Assembly (NCBI GenBank): GCA_937135995.1
Contig: CAKZOF010000688.1
Location: 1 to 5,555 of the forward strand
Reading direction: 5' to 3'
Source of the DNA: an uncultured Pyrinomonas sp.
GTDB taxonomy: Bacteria > Acidobacteriota > Blastocatellia > Pyrinomonadales > Pyrinomonadaceae
Length of the DNA stretch: 5,555 bases
Shown here one piece after another: positions 1 to 5,555 of this stretch. The notes beneath the pieces were generated by a model. It made no database searches. It was not told the DNA's origin and saw only the letters and a program-made list of their open reading frames with translations. Both the position numbers and the translations under genes were made by a program. Each line of letters opens with the position of its first letter. The stretch's first letter is position 1.

Positions 1-429
1 GTACTCGCCGCGCGAGACGAGATAGCGTGCGTTGGGAAACGTCGGCGCGATGCGCCCCGCAGTCGCGTCGCGCGTGGTATTGCCGCCCGCGTGATCGAAG
101 TGAAGGTGCGTGTTGATGACAATGGTGATCTGTTCGGCAGCGTATCCGGTCGCGGCGCGCACCGCTTCGCGCAAGCTCCGCTGTCGCGTGATGGCGTAGA
201 TGTCGGCGTGCTTGGCCGACCATTTGTCACCGATGCCGGTTTCAACGAGGATGCGCTCGTGGCCCGCCTCGATGAACAAACAGTTCAGGCCGAGCCGGAT
301 GCGATTGCGTTCGTCCGGCGGAGCCACCTTCGACCAGAGAACGCGCGGCACAATGCCGAACATCGCGCCACCATCCAAGCCGAACGTACCATCCGATACG
401 ATCTCGAGGCGATGATCACCGAATCGCAC
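1..429 (-). CDS. MBL-fold metallo-hydrolase, 3' end truncated by window
   Basis: Metallo-beta-lactamase-fold hydrolase of unknown substrate; the first 143 residues are present and the C-terminal part lies outside the window. Seen: the zinc-binding HxHxDH motif as HLHFDHAGG (H108, H110, D112, H113), the strand and loop ILVETGIGDKW around residues 60-70, and an N-terminal segment DGGAMFGIVPRVLW (19-32) typical of a subgroup related to AHL lactonase-like and other small-molecule hydrolases. The start is GTG at 429: an in-frame TGA at 469-471 leaves little room upstream, GAGG sits 6 bases before it, and the product begins MRFGDHRLEIVSDG as in relatives. No signal peptide is visible, so it is probably cytoplasmic. 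It lies 68 bases after the isomerase gene on the same strand. The fold is certain; the reaction cannot be assigned from this part. Confidence 0.88.
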   Translation of the reverse strand, partial: MRFGDHRLEIVSDGTFGLDGGAMFGIVPRVLWSKVAPPDERNRIRLGLNCLFIEAGHERILVETGIGDKWSAKHADIYAITRQRSLREAVRAATGYAAEQITIVINTHLHFDHAGGNTTRDATAGRIAPTFPNARYLVSRGEY

Positions 430-435
430 GAGCGT

Positions 436-446
436 CCTCGGCCTCC
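436..446 (-). promoter_or_regulatory. Ribosome binding site for the MBL-hydrolase gene
   Basis: On the minus strand GGAGG (446-442) is followed by GAGG (439-436), which ends 6 bases before the GTG at 429. This decides the GTG start over the upstream CTG and TTG codons at 465 and 462, which are not preceded by a comparable purine run. Confidence 0.65.
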
Positions 447-497
447 GATCACGACTTCGCAACAGCGATCACGTCCGCAAAAGCGCCCGGCCGCGCA

Positions 498-1700
498 TCA
501 ACGTCCAGCAGGCGATGGTTGCGCCGCCGGCGTTGGTGGCGGCGGCACGGTGTAGTTCTCCGCGACGCGCACGCGCGAACGCCGCGTGATCTCTTCGAGA
601 AGCTTCTTCTCTTTCTCCTGCTCGATGGCCGCGCGCGCTTGATCGCGGGGCGACATCGGCGGCAAGAAGGGATTGTTAGCCTGCGCTCCTCCAGGAGCGA
701 TCAGGATGTGGCGCGCGTGCACCTCTTCTTCCTGCTTGCCATCTTTGTTCTGCTTGCGCCGCTCTTCGACCTTGATGATGTGCAGCCCGAAGGGCGTCTC
801 GACGATGTCGCTGATCTGGCCCGGTTGCAGCGCAAAGGCCGCCTCCTCGAAAGGCTTGACCATGGTCCCGCGCCCGAACCAACCGAGGTCGCCCCCCTGC
901 TCTTTGCTTCCCGGATCGGCGGAGTACTGTTTGGCCAGCGTCGCGAAATCCTCGCCAGCGCGCGCGCGCGCAAGTATCTGCTCGGCTTTGGCGCGCGCCT
1001 GTTTCGGGTCAAGCTCCGGGTGCTGCGCGATATATTGGTCTATCTCCTGATCCGTGGCGCGCACGCGCGGCTCGAGATCGCGCAGGTACGCTCCCGCCAA
1101 CAAGCGCGCTTCCTGCAGCGCGATCTGCAATTGCACGCGCCGGTCGCGGTCAAGACCAATTTCCTTTCCCTTGCGCGCCGCGATCTGAATGCGCGCCCAC
1201 TGTTGCTCGATTTGTTGGCGCTGCTCTTTGAGCGCGTCTTCGGGCGCGCCGCCCTTGCGCAACACCTCCAAGAACCGCTCGAACTGCGCCCGCTGCGCTG
1301 GATCCTTCAAGAAGTTCTCCACTTCGGCAGGCGACACGATCTGATCGGGCGATTTGCCCTCGCGGCGTCGGTCGACCTCGTACTGCTGTGCGATGACGAA
1401 AGAGCGCAACAACTCAAGTTGCTGCCGCACTTCGGGCCGATTGTCCACGCCGGCTGCGCGCGCCGCTTCGGCGATGGCGAGCAACTGTTTGATGTTCTCA
1501 GCAAACTCCTTGCGCGCTTCTTCGCTCGCGGCAAGTTGCGCGCGCACCGGGGCCGGTTGCTCGCTGGCGATCAATGCCATGTCCTCTGCGGTCAGAACCG
1601 TGGTCGAAGCCTTTCCGGCACGCGTCCACCACGCGATCAGAACGATGGCGACGACGACGGTGACGACCGCCGCGATGATGCTCTTCTGTTTGGCGTTCAA
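498..1700 (-). CDS. Membrane-anchored SurA/PpiC-like peptidyl-prolyl cis-trans isomerase, apparently with permuted parvulin domain
   Basis: Parvulin-type isomerase and chaperone, 400 residues, probably anchored in the inner membrane and facing the periplasm. Seen: a short basic N-terminus and one hydrophobic helix (about 8-25) without a convincing cleavage site; a helical SurA-like region (about 35-225); the parvulin core (about 233-312) with [18 protein letters not shown]280 and F284, and GLHIIKVE (H307); then a charged linker and VHARHILIA (H331); and a Pro-rich tail (385-398). In ordinary parvulins the RHILI strand comes first, before the helix that here starts at [10 protein letters not shown]; here it comes last (see findings). 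D262 lies where Pin1 has its active-site Cys, as in many bacterial parvulins. The start is TTG at 1700 with AGAGGAG 6 bases upstream. Its own promoter is likely at 1817-1844. Clients are unknown; assembly of exported or outer-membrane proteins is inferred from the family. Confidence 0.9.
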   Translation of the reverse strand: MNAKQKSIIAAVVTVVVAIVLIAWWTRAGKASTTVLTAEDMALIASEQPAPVRAQLAASEEARKEFAENIKQLLAIAEAARAAGVDNRPEVRQQLELLRSFVIAQQYEVDRRREGKSPDQIVSPAEVENFLKDPAQRAQFERFLEVLRKGGAPEDALKEQRQQIEQQWARIQIAARKGKEIGLDRDRRVQLQIALQEARLLAGAYLRDLEPRVRATDQEIDQYIAQHPELDPKQARAKAEQILARARAGEDFATLAKQYSADPGSKEQGGDLGWFGRGTMVKPFEEAAFALQPGQISDIVETPFGLHIIKVEERRKQNKDGKQEEEVHARHILIAPGGAQANNPFLPPMSPRDQARAAIEQEKEKKLLEEITRRSRVRVAENYTVPPPPTPAAQPSPAGR

Positions 1701-1706
1701 TCCGTT

Positions 1707-1713
1707 CTCCTCT
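1707..1713 (-). promoter_or_regulatory. Strong ribosome binding site for the TTG-started isomerase gene
   Basis: AGAGGAG on the minus strand, 6 bases before TTG at 1700. It is the best Shine-Dalgarno in the window and supports the rare start codon. The peptide from this TTG begins MNAKQKS and runs straight into the hydrophobic anchor, as expected for a true N-terminus. Confidence 0.75.
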
Positions 1714-1816
1714 GTCGTTTGGGCGCTTCAGCTGCCCATGTTCTCGTCCCAACGCCGGACGAATCGCGAGACCTCTTCGCTCTGTCTCGCTGATCCACGG
1801 CGCGCGAACCGTCAAG

Positions 1817-1844
1817 ATTATGTTCTCGGAAGCCTCGCTGTCCA
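1817..1844 (-). promoter_or_regulatory. Candidate sigma-70-type promoter for the isomerase gene
   Basis: On the minus strand TGGACA (1844-1839, five of six matches to TTGACA) is followed after 16 bases by CATAAT (1822-1817, five of six matches to TATAAT). Transcription would start near 1810, giving a leader of about 110 bases before the TTG at 1700. It lies in the longest gene-free stretch and points at the isomerase gene. A TTGACG just downstream (1815-1810) has no matching -10 box and is a weaker alternative. Confidence 0.45.
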
Positions 1845-1871
1845 GTCGGCACAAACCGAAAAGGCCGAACG

Positions 1872-1914
1872 ACGTGGCGCCAGCCAGATGAGCGGAGCTC
1901 CGTCGCCGCCACGT
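1872..1914 (-). repeat. Inverted repeat with 8-base arms, possible terminator or operator
   Basis: ACGTGGCG at 1872-1879 is the exact reverse complement of CGCCACGT at 1907-1914. The 27-base spacer contains a 10-base perfect palindrome, CGGAGCTCCG (1893-1902). On the minus strand the structure is followed after 9 bases by CCTTTT, a poor U tract, so intrinsic termination is only possible. Its position about 28 bases upstream of the candidate -35 box would also suit a regulator site. Confidence 0.35.
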
Positions 1915-1947
1915 TTCACTGAAGCGACCGCTTGAGCTTGCCACATC

Positions 1948-1968
1948 GGGCGCGACTGCGGTGCGCCC
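1948..1968 (-). terminator. GC-rich stem-loop after the epimerase gene
   Basis: GGGCGC (1948-1953) pairs with GCGCCC (1963-1968), giving a 6-base all-GC stem with a 9-base loop. It lies about 40 bases past the epimerase stop codon. No U tract follows, so it may be a 3' end stabiliser or part of a factor-dependent terminator rather than an intrinsic terminator. A stem this short can occur by chance in GC-rich DNA. Confidence 0.3.
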
Positions 1969-2008
1969 CGCTCATCATCGCTTTCGGTTCGCAGTGTGCC
2001 GGTGCTCG

Positions 2009-2434
2009 TCATCGCTCGCGGTCGGCACGTTCGACCAGTTCGACGAGCACACCGCCCGTAGCCGATGGATGGATGAAGGCGATCGCGCAACCGTCGGCTC
2101 CAGGGCGCGGCTCTTCGTCGATGAGCCGCACGCCGCGCTCTTTCAAGCGCGCCAAGGCAGCACGCAGGTCACCGACGCGCACGGCGATGTGGTGTATGCC
2201 GGCCCCGCGTTTGGCGATGAATTTGGCGATGGGCGATTCCGCATCGGTTGCTTCGATCAATTCGATGCGTGTCTCGCCGACGGGCAGCATGGCGACGCGC
2301 ACGCGCTGCTCCGCGACCTCTTCGACGTGCGCAAGTTCCAGCCCCAACGCGTCGCGCCAGAAGGCGAGCGCGTCTTCAATTCTGTCGACGGCAACGCCGA
2401 TGTGTTCGATCCGCATGCTCTGTTCGTCGTGCAT
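2009..2434 (-). CDS. mce: Methylmalonyl-CoA epimerase
   Basis: Interconverts (S)- and (R)-methylmalonyl-CoA in the cytoplasm, feeding the cobalamin-dependent mutase in propionyl-CoA breakdown. The 141-residue length fits this single-domain VOC/glyoxalase-fold family. Seen: two beta-alpha-beta modules starting at IEHIGVAV (9-16) and GIHHIAVRV (79-87). The probable metal ligands are H11, H82 and E132, with E58 a likely fourth. Family-typical stretches are RVAMLPVGETRIELIE (46-61) and FIHPSATGGVLVELVE (120-135). The usual Gly of the EQG motif is Arg here (R44). The start is uncertain: ATG at 2434 and ATG at 2416 both lack a clear Shine-Dalgarno, and the shorter form, beginning MRIEHIG, resembles relatives well. 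It follows meaB by 102 bases on the same strand, which supports the methylmalonyl-CoA role over other VOC-fold activities. Confidence 0.93.
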   Translation of the reverse strand: MHDEQSMRIEHIGVAVDRIEDALAFWRDALGLELAHVEEVAEQRVRVAMLPVGETRIELIEATDAESPIAKFIAKRGAGIHHIAVRVGDLRAALARLKERGVRLIDEEPRPGADGCAIAFIHPSATGGVLVELVERADRER

Positions 2435-2536
2435 AAACCGAAGTTACGACAAAAGCGGGCGTTCTCTGTCGAAGTCTATGCCGCACGTTGCATACCGGAG
2501 AGTCCTCGCGATTCCCTCCGTCGCTTTCGGCCGGTT

Positions 2537-3493
2537 TCAAGCGCCGGATGGCGCGCGCCCGTCTTTGCCGAGCAGTTCATCCACGGCAGAGTATGGATCG
2601 CGCTTCTTTTCAGCCACCTCCGCCGCCAACTCCTCCAAGCGCGACCGTACGCTCTCGCGACTCAAAGCTTGCGCCAGCAGCTTTTCGCGCAACAATTCCA
2701 GAATGCGCCACCGTGCGATGGCGGCGCGGCGCGCGTGTCCGCTCGGCCGTTCGGCCGAAAACGCGCGCCAGCGCTCGATGGCCGCCGCCAGTTCATCGAT
2801 GCCTTTGTTCTCCGTAGCCACCGTCCGCACAATGGGCGGCAACCACCCATCGTCGCGCTGGACAAGCGAGAGCAGCGCCTGCAACTCCCTCTCCGTGCGG
2901 AGCACGCCATCGCGGTCGGCCTTGTTGATGACGAAGATGTCGCCGATCTCCATGATGCCAGCCTTGATCGCCTGCACGTCGTCGCCCATGCCGGGCACGA
3001 GCACGACGCATGTGACATCGGCTGCCTTGACGATCTCGATCTCGTCTTGGCCGACCCCCACAGTCTCGACAATGATGCGCCCGAAGCCCGCTGCATCGAG
3101 AATGGTGACGGCGTCGACGGTGGCGCGCGCCAAGCCGCCGAGTTGCCCGCGCGTAGCCATGGAGCGGATGAAGATGCCGGAATCGAGTCCCAAGCGGTTC
3201 ATGCGGATGCGGTCGCCGAGAATCGCGCCGCCCGAAAAAGGACTCGACGGATCAACGGCCACGATGCCGACCCGCTCGCCCCGCTGCCGATAGAACGCCG
3301 CGAGCCGATCGACCAACGAGGATTTACCGGCGCCGGGCGCGCCCGTGATCCCGATGACCAACGCGCGGCCCGCATGCGGAAAGAGCGCTCTCATCAACGC
3401 AGCAGCATCTTCGGCGCCGTCTTCGACCTTGGAGATGGCGCGCGCGATGGCGCGCTCGTCCCCCGCCAGTATTCGCTCGATCGCTGTGCTCAT
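2537..3493 (-). CDS. meaB: MeaB/ArgK-family GTPase, methylmalonyl-CoA mutase chaperone
   Basis: G3E-family P-loop GTPase of 318 residues that protects methylmalonyl-CoA mutase and gates adenosylcobalamin loading in the cytoplasm. Seen: an N-terminal helical region (1-42), Walker [10 protein letters not shown] (51-59), the family block [18 protein letters not shown] (81-98), the G3/switch II region ETVGVGQDE (143-151), the guanine-specificity motif NKAD (190-193), and a C-terminal helical arm (about 250-310) used for dimerisation in the family. The start is ATG at 3493, which overlaps the dehydrogenase stop as ATGA; an open frame continues about 57 codons further upstream, but that part is antisense-like, arginine-rich and inside the dehydrogenase gene. 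Older databases call such proteins ArgK (lysine/arginine/ornithine transport kinase); the adjacent epimerase makes MeaB the better name. No mutase gene is in the window. Confidence 0.95.
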   Translation of the reverse strand: MSTAIERILAGDERAIARAISKVEDGAEDAAALMRALFPHAGRALVIGITGAPGAGKSSLVDRLAAFYRQRGERVGIVAVDPSSPFSGGAILGDRIRMNRLGLDSGIFIRSMATRGQLGGLARATVDAVTILDAAGFGRIIVETVGVGQDEIEIVKAADVTCVVLVPGMGDDVQAIKAGIMEIGDIFVINKADRDGVLRTERELQALLSLVQRDDGWLPPIVRTVATENKGIDELAAAIERWRAFSAERPSGHARRAAIARWRILELLREKLLAQALSRESVRSRLEELAAEVAEKKRDPYSAVDELLGKDGRAPSGA

Positions 3494-4641
3494 TCGTTCA
3501 GTTCTCGCAGAAGTTGCCGCGCGATGATGATGCGCTGAATCTCGGACGTGCCTTCGCCGATGGTGAGCAGTTTGGCATCGCGCCAGCATTTTTCCGGCAG
3601 GTAGTCTTTGGTGTAGCCGTATCCGCCGTGGATTTGGATCGCTTCTTCGCAGACGCGCACGCACATCTCGGAAGCGAACAGCTTCGCCATCGAAGCGTAT
3701 TTGGTCACGGGACGCCCGAGGTCCTTCATGCGGGCCGCGCGCAACGTCAACAAGCGCGCCGCTTCGATGCTAGTCGCCATGTCTGCCAGTTTAAACTGGA
3801 TAGCTTGAAACTCGGCGATGGGCTTGCCAAACTGCACGCGCTCTTTGGCGTACTTGATGGCTGCCTCATACGCCCCTTGCGCAATGCCGACGGCCAGCGC
3901 GGCGATCGAGATGCGACCGCCATCGAGCACCTGCATCGCGTTGATGAAGCCCATGCCCTCTTCGCCCAAACGGTTCTCGTCCGGCACGAAGCAGTCCTCG
4001 AAGACCACGCTCGCCGTCTCCGAAGCGCGCATGCCGAGCTTGTTCTCCTTTTTGGCCGGCGAAAAGCCCGGCATCCCTTTCTCGAAGATGAAAGCCGTGA
4101 TCCCCTTGCTTCCTTTGGCACGGTCGGTGGAAGCGACGGCAACGCATGTATCGGCATGGATCGCGTGCGTGATGAAGTTCTTCGAGCCGTTGACGATCCA
4201 ACCACCATCGCGCCGCACGGCGGTGGTTCGCGTTCCCGAAGCGTCTGAACCGGCGCTCGGCTCGGTCAATCCCCATGCACCGAGATGTTCGCCGCGCGCT
4301 AGCGGCACGAGGTACTTGCGCCGCTGCTGTTCGGTTCCAAACATGTAGATGTGGTTCGACGAGAGCGAATTGTGCGCCGCGACCGACAATCCAATCGCCC
4401 CATCAACGCGACCTAACTCCTCGATGATGATCGCGTACTCGACGTACCCCATGCCGGCACCGCCGTACTCCTCTGGGAAGATGATCCCCATCAAGCCGAG
4501 TTCGGCCAGCTTCGGGATGAGCTCCGCGGGGAAGTGTTGCGTTTCGTCCCACTCGCGCGCGTGCGGTGCGATCTCGGCCTCGGCAAACTCGCGCACGCTC
4601 ATCTTGACTTGCTTCTGATCTTCGTTCAGTTCGAAATCCAT
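3490..4641 (-). CDS. Acyl-CoA dehydrogenase (FAD-dependent)
   Basis: Alpha,beta-dehydrogenation of an acyl-CoA, with electrons passed via FAD to ETF; cytoplasmic, normally a homotetramer. The 383-residue length is standard. Seen: the N-terminal helical domain (about 1-117); the middle beta domain with the FAD/substrate signature [15 protein letters not shown] (123-137) and FITHA (156-160); and the C-terminal helical domain (about 230-378) with RVQFGKPI (268-275), [19 protein letters not shown] (337-355) and GEGTSEIQR (362-370). E363 lies at the catalytic base position of short-chain, butyryl- and isobutyryl-type enzymes. The start is ATG at 4641 with GGAG 5 bases upstream. It is the first gene of a coupled cluster with meaB and mce, which suggests a branched-chain or short-chain substrate on the route to propionyl-CoA. 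The exact substrate cannot be read from sequence. Confidence 0.95.
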   Translation of the reverse strand: MDFELNEDQKQVKMSVREFAEAEIAPHAREWDETQHFPAELIPKLAELGLMGIIFPEEYGGAGMGYVEYAIIIEELGRVDGAIGLSVAAHNSLSSNHIYMFGTEQQRRKYLVPLARGEHLGAWGLTEPSAGSDASGTRTTAVRRDGGWIVNGSKNFITHAIHADTCVAVASTDRAKGSKGITAFIFEKGMPGFSPAKKENKLGMRASETASVVFEDCFVPDENRLGEEGMGFINAMQVLDGGRISIAALAVGIAQGAYEAAIKYAKERVQFGKPIAEFQAIQFKLADMATSIEAARLLTLRAARMKDLGRPVTKYASMAKLFASEMCVRVCEEAIQIHGGYGYTKDYLPEKCWRDAKLLTIGEGTSEIQRIIIARQLLRELNE

Positions 4642-4700
4642 GCTCGCTCCGAATGGAAGGTGATCGGGCGCTGGTCAAGCGCCCTCTTCGTTCACCCTCT

Positions 4701-4706
4701 ATTCTA
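4701..4706 (-). promoter_or_regulatory. Possible -10 element upstream of the acyl-CoA dehydrogenase gene
   Basis: TAGAAT on the minus strand (4706-4701), five of six matches to TATAAT, lies about 60 bases before the dehydrogenase ATG. It sits in the most AT-rich stretch of the window (roughly 4701-4788). No good -35 box lies 16-18 bases upstream (AAGATT at a 17-base spacing is poor), so this is weak. An activator-dependent or alternative sigma promoter, or read-through from the pseudouridine synthase gene, is equally possible. Confidence 0.22.
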
Positions 4707-4788
4707 GCGCAATCGCCGCCATAAATCTTCTTTATCCGCAGCAAAAACTCGTTAATCCTCAGCGGAAGCAGAATAAGGTGGCTTTATC

Positions 4789-5555
4789 TCAGGTGCGGCC
4801 GCGGCTGCGGCGCGAGAGCGTACGCGCGCGCGCTGGCGCTTTGGCCGCGCGCAAGGCTTTTATCTCGTCGGGGCGCAGAAAGCGCCACTCGCCGGGAGCG
4901 AGCCGCTCATCGCGAACGGGACCAATGGCGACGCGGCGGAGCTTGACCACGGAATGGCCGATCGCGTCGAACATGCGACGGATCTGCTGATTTTTGCCTT
5001 CGCGGAGGATCACTTCGTACCACGTGTTGGCATCCGTTTCGGCCAGCTTGCGGATCTCGGCCGGAGCCGTGCGCGTGCCGTCGTCGAGTCGCAAGCCGCG
5101 CCGCAACCATTCGATGGCCTCTTCGGGCGGCTTGCCTTTGACCTTCACCTCATAGACTTTGGCGACGGCGCGTCCGGCGGCGATGAAGTTGGCCAGTTCG
5201 CCGTCGTTGGTCAGAATGAGCAACCCTTCGCTGTTGAAGTCGAGTCGGCCCACGGGCACGAGCCGTCCGAGCGACGGTGGAACGAGCTCGGAGACAAGCG
5301 GGCGTCGTTCGGGATCGGCAAGACTGGTCAGCACACCGCGCGGCTTGTTGAGCAGGACGTAAACCTTTTCGCGTCGCTGGAGCAACGGATTGATCAACCG
5401 TCCGCTGACCTTGATGTGATCGCGCTCGGGATCGGCCTTGGTGCCGAGTTCGCGCACCGTGCGGCCGTTGACGCTTACCTCGCCAGCGAGGATCAACTCC
5501 TCGGCCTTGCGCCGCGAGGCGATGCCTGCCGCCGCGATCAACTTTTGCAACCGCT
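4789..5555 (-). CDS. rluB: RluB-like 23S rRNA pseudouridine synthase, 5' end truncated by window
   Basis: Converts a specific uridine to pseudouridine in ribosomal RNA; RsuA/RluB/RluE/RluF family. Seen, counting from the TTG at 5550: an S4 RNA-binding domain (about 1-48, AGIASRRKAEELI and VSVNGRTV), the catalytic domain with KPRGVLTS (69-76), the catalytic motif GRLDFNSEGLL with D104, then LTNDGELAN (113-121) and the late KNQQIRRMF (186-194), and a basic tail rich in Arg and Ala (235-253). GRLD followed by DGELAN is closer to RluB than to RsuA. The TTG is not the start: the codons before it read (x)AG-CGG, fitting the usual ERLQK opening, so a few residues are missing beyond the window edge. 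The next gene, the dehydrogenase, begins 147 bases later and is functionally unrelated. Confidence 0.93.
   Translation of the reverse strand, partial: RLQKLIAAAGIASRRKAEELILAGEVSVNGRTVRELGTKADPERDHIKVSGRLINPLLQRREKVYVLLNKPRGVLTSLADPERRPLVSELVPPSLGRLVPVGRLDFNSEGLLILTNDGELANFIAAGRAVAKVYEVKVKGKPPEEAIEWLRRGLRLDDGTRTAPAEIRKLAETDANTWYEVILREGKNQQIRRMFDAIGHSVVKLRRVAIGPVRDERLAPGEWRFLRPDEIKALRAAKAPARARTLSRRSRGRT

Larger units (their letters stand above)
1701..2008. other. 308-base intergenic region between epimerase and isomerase genes
   Basis: No convincing gene is present. Open frames here are antisense or out-of-frame extensions of the flanking genes, with basic, low-complexity translations and no recognisable family. 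In minus-strand order it holds a GC-rich stem-loop about 40 bases after the epimerase stop, a second inverted repeat at 1872-1914, a promoter-like pair at 1817-1844 and the isomerase ribosome binding site. This is the layout expected where one transcription unit ends and the next begins. Confidence 0.6.

Noticed and set aside
479..496. Possible terminator after the isomerase stop (GCGC stem followed by TTTT)
   Set aside because: The stem is only four base pairs with a six-base loop and the T run is four bases; too weak in such GC-rich DNA to separate from chance.
91..555. Plus-strand open frame of 154 codons
   Set aside because: The opposite strand encodes a clear MBL-fold hydrolase with an HxHxDH motif across most of the same bases, and the plus-strand product ends in low-complexity Gly-rich sequence.
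519..1793. A 424-codon open frame on the plus strand
   Set aside because: It is the antisense shadow of the isomerase gene; the translation shows no family signature and no supporting ribosome binding site was found.
2447..2471. Short inverted repeat CGACA...TGTCG between meaB and the epimerase gene
   Set aside because: Five-base arms with a 15-base spacer are expected by chance, and no symmetrical extension or promoter elements could be aligned to it.
3434..3455. Direct repeat of GATGGCGCGC within meaB
   Set aside because: The two copies are in phase with codons for the AIARAI peptide and are explained by codon choice.
1961..3538. A 525-codon open frame on the plus strand
   Set aside because: It lies antisense to the epimerase and meaB genes, which have clear motifs. 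Its translation is rich in Arg, Ala, Asp and His with no recognisable domain. Long antisense frames are expected opposite GC-rich genes with this codon phase.
3494..3664. N-terminal extension of the meaB frame by 57 codons
   Set aside because: It would lie inside the dehydrogenase 3' end, is Arg/His-rich and unlike any MeaB N-terminus. The ATG at 3493, in ATGA overlap, gives the normal family length.
4729..4788. Repeated GATAAAG words and a TCCGC/GCGGA pair after the pseudouridine synthase gene
   Set aside because: Two 7-base copies and a 5-base pair with a long loop do not make a convincing terminator or operator; they probably reflect the AT-rich composition of this gap.

Overview
The window is a piece of a GC-rich bacterial chromosome. 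All recognisable genes lie on the minus strand, so the biological order runs from high to low coordinates: 23S rRNA pseudouridine synthase (5' end cut by the window), acyl-CoA dehydrogenase, meaB-type GTPase, methylmalonyl-CoA epimerase, membrane-anchored parvulin-type peptidyl-prolyl isomerase, and an MBL-fold hydrolase (3' end cut by the window). I see no mobile element, CRISPR array, tRNA or rRNA. The protein style (Arg/Ala-rich, the MBL-hydrolase subtype and the SurA/PpiC architecture) reminds me of Acidobacteriota such as Blastocatellia. That placement is a guess from memory.

Region by region. 4789-5555 holds an RluB-like pseudouridine synthase. 4642-4788 is a comparatively AT-rich gap with the ribosome binding site of the next gene and a possible -10 element. 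2009-4641 is a metabolic cluster. The acyl-CoA dehydrogenase overlaps meaB by the 4-base ATGA junction, and the epimerase follows 102 bases later. 1701-2008 is a 308-base intergenic stretch with two inverted repeats and a good sigma-70-like promoter facing the isomerase. 498-1700 encodes the isomerase, which starts at TTG behind a strong Shine-Dalgarno. 1-429 encodes the MBL-fold hydrolase, starting at GTG, also behind a clear Shine-Dalgarno.

How the genes work together. The epimerase converts (S)- to (R)-methylmalonyl-CoA. MeaB protects and loads cobalamin on methylmalonyl-CoA mutase, which turns the (R) form into succinyl-CoA. An acyl-CoA dehydrogenase beside them would fit breakdown of branched-chain amino acids or fatty acids towards propionyl-CoA. 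The mutase and propionyl-CoA carboxylase are not in the window. The isomerase is probably a separate transcription unit for envelope protein folding, possibly read through into the hydrolase gene.

The most unusual thing I see is in the isomerase. Its parvulin domain appears circularly permuted: the ARHILI strand that normally opens the domain is missing there and sits just after the closing GLHIIKVE strand, joined by a hairpin-like linker. No novel multi-gene system is evident; the rest is ordinary housekeeping and catabolic content.
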